DNA of 47,024 nucleotides, from assembly GCA_947176295.1 (NCBI GenBank), contig CAMWQB010000006.1:1-47024 (forward strand). The letters are read 5' to 3'. The stretch is from an uncultured Porphyromonadaceae bacterium (lineage in GTDB: Bacteria; Bacteroidota; Bacteroidia; Bacteroidales; Muribaculaceae). The notes beneath the pieces are model-generated. The model saw only the letters and a program-made list of their open reading frames with translations, was not told the origin of the DNA and searched no databases. The translations under genes and the position numbers were made by a program. Numbering within the stretch: the first letter of the stretch is position 1; every line of letters starts with the position of its first letter. This document shows positions 26,756 through 34,850 of the stretch, piece after piece.

Positions 26756-28242
26756 ACCAGAAACTATATTCCAAGCTCATATTCGAGCTCTCGCGGCCCG
26801 GCCGCCGAGGCCACACCCTGCCCCAATACAAGGCGGAGACAACCTCTCCGTTCGTCCTTCCCGCAAAGTATGCCCGAAGCTCCCGACCGGCTCTTCCCGA
26901 GGTGGACGAGCCTTCAGTTGTGCGGCACTACACCAATTCCTCGACAAACAATTTCGGCGTCGACACGGGCTTCTACCCACTGGGCTCGTGCACGATGAAA
27001 TACAATCCCAAAATCAATGAGGCTGCCGTGGCGCTCTCGGGAATAGGCTCGCTCCACCCCGCCGCTCCGGCCTCCACCGTGCAAGGCGCACTGGAAATCT
27101 ACAGCCGTCTGCAATCGCTTCTCTCCGAAATCGGAGGCATGGCCGAGTTCAGCCTCAATCCCTTCGCCGGAGCCCACGGCGAGCTCACGGGCCTGATGGT
27201 TGTCCGCACATACCACGCCTCGCGCGGCGAGGGAGAAATCCGCCGCAAGGTCCTTGTGCCCGATTCAGCCCACGGCACAAATCCCGCCTCGGCCGCCATT
27301 GCCGGCTATAATGTCGTGGAATGCCGCAGCCTGCCGGACGGCACTGTGAATGTCGACGACCTGCGCTCTAAGCTTGGGCCGGATGTGGCTGCCGTGATGA
27401 TGACCAACCCCAACACCGTTGGCATGTTCGAAAAAAACATTCCCGAGATTGCGGAGGCCGTCCACGCCTGCGGAGCCCTCATGTACTACGACGGAGCCAA
27501 CCTCAACGCCCTCCTCGGCGTGGCACGCCCCGGCGATATGGGCTTCGACGTGATGCACATCAACCTGCACAAGACCTTCTCCACGCCTCACGGCGGAGGC
27601 GGTCCGGGCGCCGGACCTGTGGGTGTACGTGCCGGGCTCGAGAAGTTCCTGCCTATGCCCCGCGTGGTTCGCGATTCCGACGGCTCCCTGCGCGTTCTCG
27701 ACGACGACACCATGTCGCCGGCCGAGCGGACGGAACTTGACCCTCTCGGACGCGTAAGTGCATGGCTCGGCAACTACGCCGTGTTCGTGAAAGCACTTGC
27801 CTACATCCTCACTATGGGAAAGGATATCGAACAGGTTGGTCCGCTCGCCTGCCTCAACGCCAACTATGTGCTCCATTCCCTCAGCGATCTCTACGAGCTG
27901 CCCATTCCCGGGCCGTGCAAGCATGAAATGGTCTTCGACGGTCTCCGCGACAAGTCCACGGAGTGCACGACTATGAACGTGGCCAAGCGCCTGCTCGACA
28001 TGGGCTTCCACGCTCCCACCATCTACTTCCCGCTGCTCTTCCACGAATCGCTGATGATTGAGCCCACGGAAACGGAAAGCATTGAGACGCTCGACGCCTT
28101 CATCAAGGCCATGCGCGACATCGCACGCGAGGCCGCCGAAGAGCCCGACCTACTCAAGACGGCTCCGCTCGCAACACCCGTGCGCCACCCCGATGAAAAC
28201 GAAGCGGCACTCCATCCGAAAGTTACATACCAAAGCCTCTGA
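26752..28242 (+). CDS. gcvPB: Glycine decarboxylase subunit 2 (PLP-binding)
   Basis: Predicted protein of 496 residues from ATG 26752, which overlaps the gcvPA stop. The open frame extends upstream inside gcvPA, but that part has a foreign composition. Motifs include YPLGSCTMKYNPKINE, DSAHGTNPASAA and the PLP-binding segment INLHKTFSTPHGGGGPG with Lys 274. The stop is 10 bases before lpdA. The two-chain P protein is the form common in Gram-positives, Thermotoga and archaea; many other bacteria have one chain of about 950 residues. Confidence 0.95.
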   Translation: MNQKLYSKLIFELSRPGRRGHTLPQYKAETTSPFVLPAKYARSSRPALPEVDEPSVVRHYTNSSTNNFGVDTGFYPLGSCTMKYNPKINEAAVALSGIGSLHPAAPASTVQGALEIYSRLQSLLSEIGGMAEFSLNPFAGAHGELTGLMVVRTYHASRGEGEIRRKVLVPDSAHGTNPASAAIAGYNVVECRSLPDGTVNVDDLRSKLGPDVAAVMMTNPNTVGMFEKNIPEIAEAVHACGALMYYDGANLNALLGVARPGDMGFDVMHINLHKTFSTPHGGGGPGAGPVGVRAGLEKFLPMPRVVRDSDGSLRVLDDDTMSPAERTELDPLGRVSAWLGNYAVFVKALAYILTMGKDIEQVGPLACLNANYVLHSLSDLYELPIPGPCKHEMVFDGLRDKSTECTTMNVAKRLLDMGFHAPTIYFPLLFHESLMIEPTETESIETLDAFIKAMRDIAREAAEEPDLLKTAPLATPVRHPDENEAALHPKVTYQSL

Positions 28243-28252
28243 CAGCATACCG

Positions 28253-29515
28253 ATGAAGTATGATGCTATAGTAATCGGCGCGGGCCCCGGCGGATACACT
28301 CTTGCCGCCGGGCTCGCTGCCTCCGGCCTGCACACGGCCATCGTTGAACGCGACCTTCCCGGCGGCACTTGCCTCAACCGCGGCTGCATACCCACGAAGG
28401 CACTCTGCGCTTCCGGCTCGGCGCCCTGGGATTCGGCCACTGAGCACGCTCGCAGCGTGGTGGCTCAGCTCCGCGACGACGTCAAGGCTTCTCTAACGGC
28501 CGTAGAGTGGATTCCAGGCGATGCCCGGCTCCTTCCGGGGCGCCGGATAAGCGTCGGAGATGGTGAGATCGAGTCCGACAGAATATACATCGCCACCGGC
28601 TCGGCTCCCGCCGCACTGCCCATCGAGGGGGCGGAACACGCAATCGACTCCACAGCATTCCTGAAGCTCGAAAAGCTCCCTGAGCGCGTGGCCGTGATTG
28701 GCGCAGGGGTAATAGGCCTCGAATTCGCTTCAATCCTTGCCGACAAAGGCGTGGACGTTACGGTGCTTGAATACTGCAAGGAAATCCTTCCGCCGGCCGA
28801 TAAGGATGTGGCCAAGCGTCTGCGCAGCCTTCTCTCGCGCCGAGGAGTGGCATTCCTGACGGGTGTGGCTGTGAAAGCCATTCATCCCGGATTCTCGATC
28901 GACTACGAAGGTAAGAAAGGCCTTGCCACTCTCGACACCGATATGGTCCTTATGGCTGTCGGCCGTCGGGCTGTGGTTCCCGAAGGCGTCGCCGAAGCGG
29001 GCGTGGAGCTCACTCCGCGCGGTTTCATAAGCGTCGACCCGCACACCTTAGCCACCACCGCCGAGGGCATCTACGCAATAGGCGATTGCAACGGCCTCTG
29101 CATGCTGGCCCATGCCGCCGAGGCTCAGGCCCGCGTTTTGCTCGGTCGTCCCGTAGTGATGGAAGCCATGCCGTCGGTTGTCTTCACGCATCCTCCATGC
29201 GCGTGGGTCGGCCCGACGGAAGATGCCCTTAAAGCCGAAGGCCGGTCCTTCATTTCCGGGAAGGCACTATACGGCGGAAACGGCAAAGCCATGGCCGACG
29301 GAACCACCGACGGCTTCGTGAAAGTACTCGCCGACCCCGAGACACGCAAAATACTCGCCTTCCATATTCTTGGCGCCGATGCAGACGCTCTCATAGGCGA
29401 AGCCACACTCGCCGTAGCTCTCGGTGTATCGCTCAACACTTTAGCATCCGCAGTAATTCACCCGCATCCCACTCTAACCGAACTCCTCGCCACCGCATGC
29501 GCAAACTGCCGTTGA
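28253..29515 (+). CDS. lpdA: Dihydrolipoyl dehydrogenase (glycine cleavage L protein)
   Basis: Predicted protein of 420 residues. It reoxidises the dihydrolipoyl arm of GcvH with NAD. The FAD motif GAGPGG (9-14), the redox-active disulfide GGTCLNRGCIPTK (Cys 40 and Cys 45), the NAD motif VAVIGAGVIGLEFASIL and the C-terminal HPHPTLTE pair (His about 403-405, Glu about 410) are all present. It is some 35-50 residues shorter than most family members, apparently by trimmed loops around residues 50-120 as the domains are otherwise complete. The frame is open upstream, but ATG 28253 (MKYDAIVIGAG) is the natural start. It overlaps the next gene by 19 bases. Confidence 0.92.
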   Translation: MKYDAIVIGAGPGGYTLAAGLAASGLHTAIVERDLPGGTCLNRGCIPTKALCASGSAPWDSATEHARSVVAQLRDDVKASLTAVEWIPGDARLLPGRRISVGDGEIESDRIYIATGSAPAALPIEGAEHAIDSTAFLKLEKLPERVAVIGAGVIGLEFASILADKGVDVTVLEYCKEILPPADKDVAKRLRSLLSRRGVAFLTGVAVKAIHPGFSIDYEGKKGLATLDTDMVLMAVGRRAVVPEGVAEAGVELTPRGFISVDPHTLATTAEGIYAIGDCNGLCMLAHAAEAQARVLLGRPVVMEAMPSVVFTHPPCAWVGPTEDALKAEGRSFISGKALYGGNGKAMADGTTDGFVKVLADPETRKILAFHILGADADALIGEATLAVALGVSLNTLASAVIHPHPTLTELLATACANCR

Positions 29516-30549
29516 TTCCGCTCCTCACCGCCGTGCTCCTGCTTCCGGTTCTGCTCTTGCAGTCCGTCGACGCGGGAGCCTGCACTTCGCTTATAGCCGA
29601 CGGGCGTGCTACCGCCTCAGGGCGTCCCATGCTTTGGAAGCATCGCGACACGGGCGCCCCGTCCAACTTCCTTGCCCGCGTCGAGCCCCGTTGCGCGGAC
29701 GAAATAGGCTTTGTCGGCCTGTTCAACGCAGGCGACAGCCTGCTCGCTGAAGCATGGGCCGGAATGAACGACGCCGGGTTTGCCATAATGAACACGGCAA
29801 GCTACAACCTGGCGCCGGACACCACCGACTATTGCGACCGCGAAGCTATCGTCATGAGCCGGGCGCTTGCCGTATGCCACACTGTCGCCGACTTCGCCGC
29901 TCTGCTCGACACACTGCCGAAGCCGCTGGGCGTGCAGGCCAACTTCGGAGTAATCGACGCGGAGGGCAATGCGGCGTACTTCGAAACACACGACCATGAC
30001 TACACCCGCTTCAATACGGCCGACGAGCCCTCGGGGATGATTATCCGCACAAATTTTTCCATCTCGGGCAAACAGGATGGCAGCGGATCGGGTTATAACA
30101 GATATGATACCGCGCACGAGCTTCTCGACAGCATCGCTGCCCAAGGACGCCTCACCCCGGCCTTCCTCACCGACACGGTTTCGCGGTCGTTCCGCCATGC
30201 GCTGATGGGCCGTGACCCCCTTGCCGACGGCGACCTCACGATAGCCGACGGCGAGTTCATCCCTCGCCGCATATCCACGGCTTCGATCGTCGTGGAAGGA
30301 ATCCTGCCGAGAGAGAATCCGCTCGAAACGATGAGCATGCGCGCGGCCCCGGGCTATCCGCCGCTTGCAGAAGTATTCGACGTGTCGCTTACGTCCATCC
30401 CCGCTGCCGCCGGACCGGACATGCCCGGATGGGATTCGTCGGCAGCACGAAAGGCCAACGAGCTGCGCGACAAGGTGTTTCACTTCCGGGGCTCAGACCG
30501 CGAAAAATACATCGATCTCGAAATTCTGCGCGAGTTAATGGAAAAATAA
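29497..30549 (+). CDS. Exported Ntn-type amidase (AAT/choloylglycine hydrolase-like)
   Basis: Predicted protein of 350 residues. A signal peptide (1-28, VLLLPVLLLQSVDAGA) ends directly before Cys 29. The following CTSLIADGRATASGRPMLWK is the hallmark of N-terminal nucleophile hydrolases of the acyl-CoA:6-APA acyltransferase and choloylglycine hydrolase group, in which that Cys becomes the catalytic N-terminal residue. NFGVIDAEGNAAYFET and the late ..RRISTASIVVEG.. fit the same fold. Such enzymes cut linear amide bonds, e.g. N-acyl amino acids or bile salts; the substrate here is unknown. The start lies within the end of lpdA, so it belongs to the glycine cleavage unit. A lipoprotein reading of the same Cys is possible but would block catalysis. 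Confidence 0.75.
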   Translation: MRKLPLIPLLTAVLLLPVLLLQSVDAGACTSLIADGRATASGRPMLWKHRDTGAPSNFLARVEPRCADEIGFVGLFNAGDSLLAEAWAGMNDAGFAIMNTASYNLAPDTTDYCDREAIVMSRALAVCHTVADFAALLDTLPKPLGVQANFGVIDAEGNAAYFETHDHDYTRFNTADEPSGMIIRTNFSISGKQDGSGSGYNRYDTAHELLDSIAAQGRLTPAFLTDTVSRSFRHALMGRDPLADGDLTIADGEFIPRRISTASIVVEGILPRENPLETMSMRAAPGYPPLAEVFDVSLTSIPAAAGPDMPGWDSSAARKANELRDKVFHFRGSDREKYIDLEILRELMEK

Positions 30550-30572
30550 GTTCATCATAAGCACGACAACCT

Positions 30573-31925
30573 ATGAACCAAAGACTTGAACGGCTGAAAA
30601 CACGGGTCATCGCCGCCTGGGAGTATTGCTCCGACGGCGTCTGGAAGGACACGCGCCGCAATTGGTGGGTAACGGCTATCAAGACCCTCAATCTGTCTAT
30701 ACGCACCTTCCTCAGCGGCGACGTCCAGACCCAGGCATGTGCCATGACTTACCGCACGCTGCTCGCACTGGTACCCGCTCTGGCCCTGCTGCTTGCCATC
30801 GCGCGCGGATTCGGCTTCCAAGGCTACCTCGAAGCGGAGCTTTACCGCCTCTTCCCAGCGCAGGAAACCGCCATCCGCTATGCCTGGAACTTTGTGGACT
30901 CCTATCTCAACCAGGCCTCCGAAGGCCTTTTCGTCGGCGTGGGCATCGTCTTCCTCCTCTATACACTGGTTTCCCTTATCAGCACCACGGAAGATACCTT
31001 CAACAGCATCTGGGGCGTCAGACAGGGGCGTTCACTCGCTCGCAAAATCAGCGACTACACCTCTTTGTTGCTGATTCTTCCAATCCTCGTGGTCTGCGTC
31101 AGCGGTATCGAGCTGATGCTGAGCTCCACCCTCAGGGCCATCTTCTCCCTCGAATTCATGACCCCCGTCGTTTCATGTCTGCTCGAAGTAAGCTCCTGGA
31201 TTCTCACCTTCCTCTTCTTCGGCGCCGTGTATCTCCTTTTCCCCAACACGCGCGTGCCAATACCCTCAGCCCTGATATCGGGAGTGTTCGCCGGAGTGGG
31301 CTTCCTCGTGGTGCAATGGCTCTTCGTTACGGGTCAGATGTACGTCTCCCGCTACAACGCAATCTATGGCTCCTTCGCCTTTCTCCCCCTGCTGCTGATA
31401 TGGCTCCAGCTCGTGTGGATGATTACCCTCGCGGGGGCTGTCCTCTGCTATTCCTCGGCCAATATCTTCAGCTTCAGTTTCGACCAGGAAGTCAAAAACA
31501 TCGCGCCGCTCTACCGCCGCAAAGCATTCGTGGCCGTGGCCACCATTCTCACACACCGCTTCGAGGCAGGACAGCCTGCGGTAACCACCCGCGAACTCAT
31601 CGAAAACTACGAGCTCCCGGGACGGCTCGTCAACGACATATTCGCTCACCTCATCGAAGCAGGCATAGTGGCACAAGTAGTACTCGATGCCGGTAAACGC
31701 ATATACGCATATCAGTTGTCAGTGCCCGCGGAGCGAATGACCATAGCATTTCTCTTCGACAAACTCAACACCCTCGGCCTCCACGGCTTCATCCCAGAAT
31801 TCAGCCTTCGCTTTCCGGGCGTAGAAGAAACATTCAAGGAAATTTCAGAGGCTACCGAGGACACTCTGGAAAAGATCTATCTAAAAGACATACAAATACA
31901 ACCAATTAGCAAACAGCAAATATGA
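30573..31925 (+). CDS. YihY/BrkB family membrane protein
   Basis: Predicted protein of 450 residues. Residues about 40-310 contain six membrane helices with the family pattern [32 protein letters not shown] and [19 protein letters not shown]. YihY proteins are of uncertain function (once called RNase BN in error). The C-terminal 130 residues are soluble and resemble a winged-helix region ([29 protein letters not shown] in outline: TTRELIE and VNDIFAHL), as in several Bacteroidetes members. The stop overlaps the ridA start (ATGA). Confidence 0.85.
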   Translation: MNQRLERLKTRVIAAWEYCSDGVWKDTRRNWWVTAIKTLNLSIRTFLSGDVQTQACAMTYRTLLALVPALALLLAIARGFGFQGYLEAELYRLFPAQETAIRYAWNFVDSYLNQASEGLFVGVGIVFLLYTLVSLISTTEDTFNSIWGVRQGRSLARKISDYTSLLLILPILVVCVSGIELMLSSTLRAIFSLEFMTPVVSCLLEVSSWILTFLFFGAVYLLFPNTRVPIPSALISGVFAGVGFLVVQWLFVTGQMYVSRYNAIYGSFAFLPLLLIWLQLVWMITLAGAVLCYSSANIFSFSFDQEVKNIAPLYRRKAFVAVATILTHRFEAGQPAVTTRELIENYELPGRLVNDIFAHLIEAGIVAQVVLDAGKRIYAYQLSVPAERMTIAFLFDKLNTLGLHGFIPEFSLRFPGVEETFKEISEATEDTLEKIYLKDIQIQPISKQQI

Positions 31926-32308
31926 AAAAACAGATTTCCACCTCAGCCGCTCCAGGCGCTATAGGCCCCTACAGCCAGGCCATCGACACGGGTTCTTTCC
32001 TTTATGCCTCCGGCCAGATACCCATCAATCCCGCCACGGGCGAGATTCCCGAAGGAATCACTGCTCAGACGCGTCAGGCCCTCGCAAACGTCCGCGCCAT
32101 TCTCGCCGAAGCCGGCCTCACAATGGCAAACGTCGTGAAAACAACCGTTTTTCTCAGCGACATGGACCACTTCGCCGCTATGAATGAGGTCTATGCCGAA
32201 GCCTTCGGCGAGCCTCCCTACCCCGCCCGCTCGGCCGTGGCCGTTCGCACCCTTCCCAAAAACGTCCTGGTTGAAGTCGAAGTCATCGCCTGCCGCTTTT
32301 CCGATTGA
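31922..32308 (+). CDS. ridA: RidA, reactive enamine/imine deaminase
   Basis: Predicted protein of 128 residues, the standard length. RidA hydrolyses 2-aminoacrylate and other imines set free by PLP enzymes, sparing other PLP enzymes from damage. Family motifs: [20 protein letters not shown], the [16 protein letters not shown] stretch and [20 protein letters not shown], whose first Arg is the substrate-binding residue. It is the last gene of the lplA-gcv unit and is coupled to yihY. The link fits biology: 2-aminoacrylate is known to harm one-carbon and glycine metabolism. Confidence 0.95.
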   Translation: MKKQISTSAAPGAIGPYSQAIDTGSFLYASGQIPINPATGEIPEGITAQTRQALANVRAILAEAGLTMANVVKTTVFLSDMDHFAAMNEVYAEAFGEPPYPARSAVAVRTLPKNVLVEVEVIACRFSD

Positions 32309-32389
32309 AAAGAAGGCCGCCGTAATCTCCTTAAGCAGAATGAACGCACCTCCGGCACGCGAGATTGAAAACAAAACAAAATAATAATA

Positions 32390-32432
32390 AGCAAGAGCCT
32401 AAGGTTTAAACCTTAGGCTCTTGCTGCTTTTT
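32390..32432. terminator. Bidirectional terminator between ridA and tRNA-His
   Basis: A perfect 18-base inverted repeat (32390-32407 with 32408-32425) is followed by TTTTT on the plus strand. On the minus strand it is followed by TTATTATTATTTTG, so it should also end the tRNA-His transcript. Confidence 0.92.
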
Positions 32433-32436
32433 CGAG

Positions 32437-32511
<75 letters not shown>

Positions 32512-32540
32512 ATATTAGGTGCTTCCTTTCAAAAGCACTG

Positions 32541-32572
32541 CAAAGTTACTACATTTTTTTTAATTCTCCAAA
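32541..32572 (-). promoter_or_regulatory. Consensus promoter of tRNA-His
   Basis: On the minus strand TTTG, 20 bases, TAACTTTG: an exact match to the Bacteroidetes consensus, about 30 bases before the mature 5' end of the tRNA. Confidence 0.85.
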
Positions 32573-32671
32573 TCCGAGCCGCATTTTTTATCAAAAAAAT
32601 TTTTCATTCTCCACGAACAAAAATGCCGCTCGGAGCATTTATATCTTAGACATAATATACTCCGCATCATT

Positions 32672-33520
32672 ATGAAAATCGAACACCGTATCCGCGTCTA
32701 TGCTGCCTGCGCTCTCAGCCTCCTGCTGGCAGCAGCTGTTTCGTCATGCTCCGCATCCTGCGACAAGGCACAATGCGCAGATTCCGACGACACTGACGAC
32801 ACGCGAGTGGCCTTCACCACCGTAAGCGAAAGCGAAACCTATACCCTTCCCGGAACCGATTCGCTCTTTAATTCCGATAAAGATGCCGTCTTCTCGGCCC
32901 ACGCATCCCTGATAATGCCCGCCAATGTGAGCAATGCCAATGTTACAATCCTGCGCGAAGCAATCGTCAAGGCCGCAACAGCCGGAAAGGTAGATGTTAA
33001 GTCTCCCGAACAAACACTTAAGGAATATTTCAAGGCCACGGCCCAATCCCTCGGTTATCCCGAAGTAGCCAAGTCCGATGACGACGTCGACATAATGGAC
33101 GCTGATGGCTTCATTTCCATCACCGGCACGATAGCCTCCATGTCGCCAAGAATTCTTTCATACGCCATCACGGAATATCTATATCCCGTCCACGCAGCCA
33201 ACGGGCAGACCACCCTCACCTATGTGAACTACGATTTTTCGGACGGCAAGGTGATGACCCTCGGCGACGTCTTCACGCCCGAAGGCCTCAAGGAGCTTCC
33301 GGCTGTGATAGCGGAACGCGCCAAGGAAACACAGCCAGAAGCCGAAATCACGGCTCTTCCGGCCTCCGGCAGCTACTACATCGACTATGAGGGCCGCATC
33401 GTCTTTGTCTACGAGCAAGGCGAGGTTGCCGCCCGCGCAGCCGGAGCTGTTTCTGCAGCATTCTATCCTCAGGAACTCATGCAGTACATGACCCCTGCCG
33501 GCCGGGAGTTTCTGAAATAA
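32672..33520 (+). CDS. DUF3298/RsiV-like lipoprotein
   Basis: Predicted protein of 282 residues. A signal peptide with lipobox AVSSC predicts a lipoprotein. The mature part is about 260 residues. Residues about 120-282 resemble the DUF4163-DUF3298 pair also found in the anti-sigma factor RsiV: YVNYDFSDGKVMTLGDVF, then YYIDYEGRIVFVYEQGEVAARAAG in outline, ending with a strand leading to the C-terminus. In Bacteroidetes such lipoproteins are common and of unknown function; a link to lysozyme sensing is known only for RsiV of Firmicutes. It stands alone, between divergent tRNA-His and a two-way terminator. Confidence 0.75.
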   Translation: MKIEHRIRVYAACALSLLLAAAVSSCSASCDKAQCADSDDTDDTRVAFTTVSESETYTLPGTDSLFNSDKDAVFSAHASLIMPANVSNANVTILREAIVKAATAGKVDVKSPEQTLKEYFKATAQSLGYPEVAKSDDDVDIMDADGFISITGTIASMSPRILSYAITEYLYPVHAANGQTTLTYVNYDFSDGKVMTLGDVFTPEGLKELPAVIAERAKETQPEAEITALPASGSYYIDYEGRIVFVYEQGEVAARAAGAVSAAFYPQELMQYMTPAGREFLK

Positions 33521-33540
33521 GAGACAAAACACACACATAT

Positions 33541-33588
33541 AAAGACAAACGCCCGGGATGACCTGAATTATCCCGGGCGTTTGTCTTT
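33541..33588. terminator. Bidirectional terminator
   Basis: A perfect 19-base stem (AAAGACAAACGCCCGGGAT with its complement at 33570-33588) and a 10-base loop separate two convergent genes: the DUF3298-like gene (+) and the last gene of the CHAT operon (-). T-rich ends occur on both strands. Confidence 0.9.
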
Positions 33589-33606
33589 CTTCTTGGGAGA
33601 TGGGGC

Positions 33607-34827
33607 TTACTTCATCAGCTTGTAATGCTTAAGGCCGGTCGTCAGCACGGTCTTATAAGAATTCTTCACGATATTCATGCCCTGCTGGTTCCAAAGAGTT
33701 TCGAAATATTCGCGCACCTCGCTGCTTCGGTTCTGCATCTTGCGCATCCGCGAATAGTCTTCGCGCCATTTCCGGGCCTTTTCGCTGTCGGGGTCGAAGG
33801 AGCATTGCTCCTTCACCTTCACCTTAATATTATACTCGCCCGTCCCCCACATGCGCTTGCCGTTGTCCAGGGGCATGAACGACCGCGGCACCACGAAACA
33901 TTCGCCCTCGACGTTCACAAGGTTTCGGGCCAGATAAGCAGCCCTCTCACTCTCGGGAAGGCGTTCCGCATCGGCGAGGACCTCATTGCGCGAATAGGTG
34001 TAGCGCGTAACATTATCGGGAATATTCACGGACAGGCGGAAGTTGCCGAGCTCCACATCGCGGTGAACCTGCACAGCCTCGTTTATCCACGACGAAGACA
34101 AGTCGAAGTCGATGCCCACGCGGAGATTTTCGCGGTCGTCGAATGAGAAACCGTTGCCTCCGGGGCGCAGGATAGTGTCGCCGGCTACGGTCGCCTTTCC
34201 TTTTTTGAGCTCCTTCATGACGCGGATGCCGTTGGCGGCAACATTAGGCAGGTGGCACGAATAGGGATAGAAGGCCAGAGTGTCGAGCACCAGATTGAAT
34301 TTGCTGTGGCGGAAGAGATTGTCCAGCCGCGAGCGGTCGATGCTGCACGACATGTAGATTACCTCCCGGCCGTTGCGCATCCCTCGGATTTCTATGCCGT
34401 TGAAGTTTATGTCCGACGGGTCGAGGGCCCCCAGCTCCGAGTTCTTGGCGTAGAAGTCCTTCAGGCCCTTTATGCTTGTGATGCTGTCGGTGTAGTTGTT
34501 TTCGCGCTCGATCATCTCCATCCACTCCTTCTTCTGACGCTGACGCATCTTTGCAAGATTGATAGTCTCAGACACCAACACGTCCACTGCGCCACCCACA
34601 AGGCCGAAGCCTACGGCCTGCCCTATTTCGGCGAGCACACCGCGGTCGTCGGCCGTGCCATTGAGTTCGCGCATTGTCGAAGATATGCGCTCCCGCATGT
34701 GGGGATCCATCTCCTTGACCGAAACCTCCCACGAGTCGACCTCCTGTGAGGCCTGCGCCCTCATCGGAACAACCGGAAGGGCAAGCGCCAGGCCAAGCAA
34801 GACGGCCGTAATTTTGTTCTGTATCAT
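33607..34827 (-). CDS. Exported protein of the CHAT operon, unknown family
   Basis: Predicted protein of 406 residues that I do not recognise. A signal peptide (1-26, ALALPVVPMRAQA) is followed by a helical region with a Gly-rich hydrophobic stretch, IGQAVGFGLVGGAVDVLV (68-85), then a charged helix. Residues about 130-330 look beta-rich, and the end is again helical and basic. It is the last gene of the operon, 23 bases after the CHAT gene. The hydrophobic Gly-rich stretch could insert into a membrane or pack in a core. Being exported alongside two proteases, it might be a substrate, an effector or a partner; this is inference. Confidence 0.7.
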   Translation of the reverse strand: MIQNKITAVLLGLALALPVVPMRAQASQEVDSWEVSVKEMDPHMRERISSTMRELNGTADDRGVLAEIGQAVGFGLVGGAVDVLVSETINLAKMRQRQKKEWMEMIERENNYTDSITSIKGLKDFYAKNSELGALDPSDINFNGIEIRGMRNGREVIYMSCSIDRSRLDNLFRHSKFNLVLDTLAFYPYSCHLPNVAANGIRVMKELKKGKATVAGDTILRPGGNGFSFDDRENLRVGIDFDLSSSWINEAVQVHRDVELGNFRLSVNIPDNVTRYTYSRNEVLADAERLPESERAAYLARNLVNVEGECFVVPRSFMPLDNGKRMWGTGEYNIKVKVKEQCSFDPDSEKARKWREDYSRMRKMQNRSSEVREYFETLWNQQGMNIVKNSYKTVLTTGLKHYKLMK

Positions 34828-34850
34828 ATATATTCGAAAATTATTGATTT

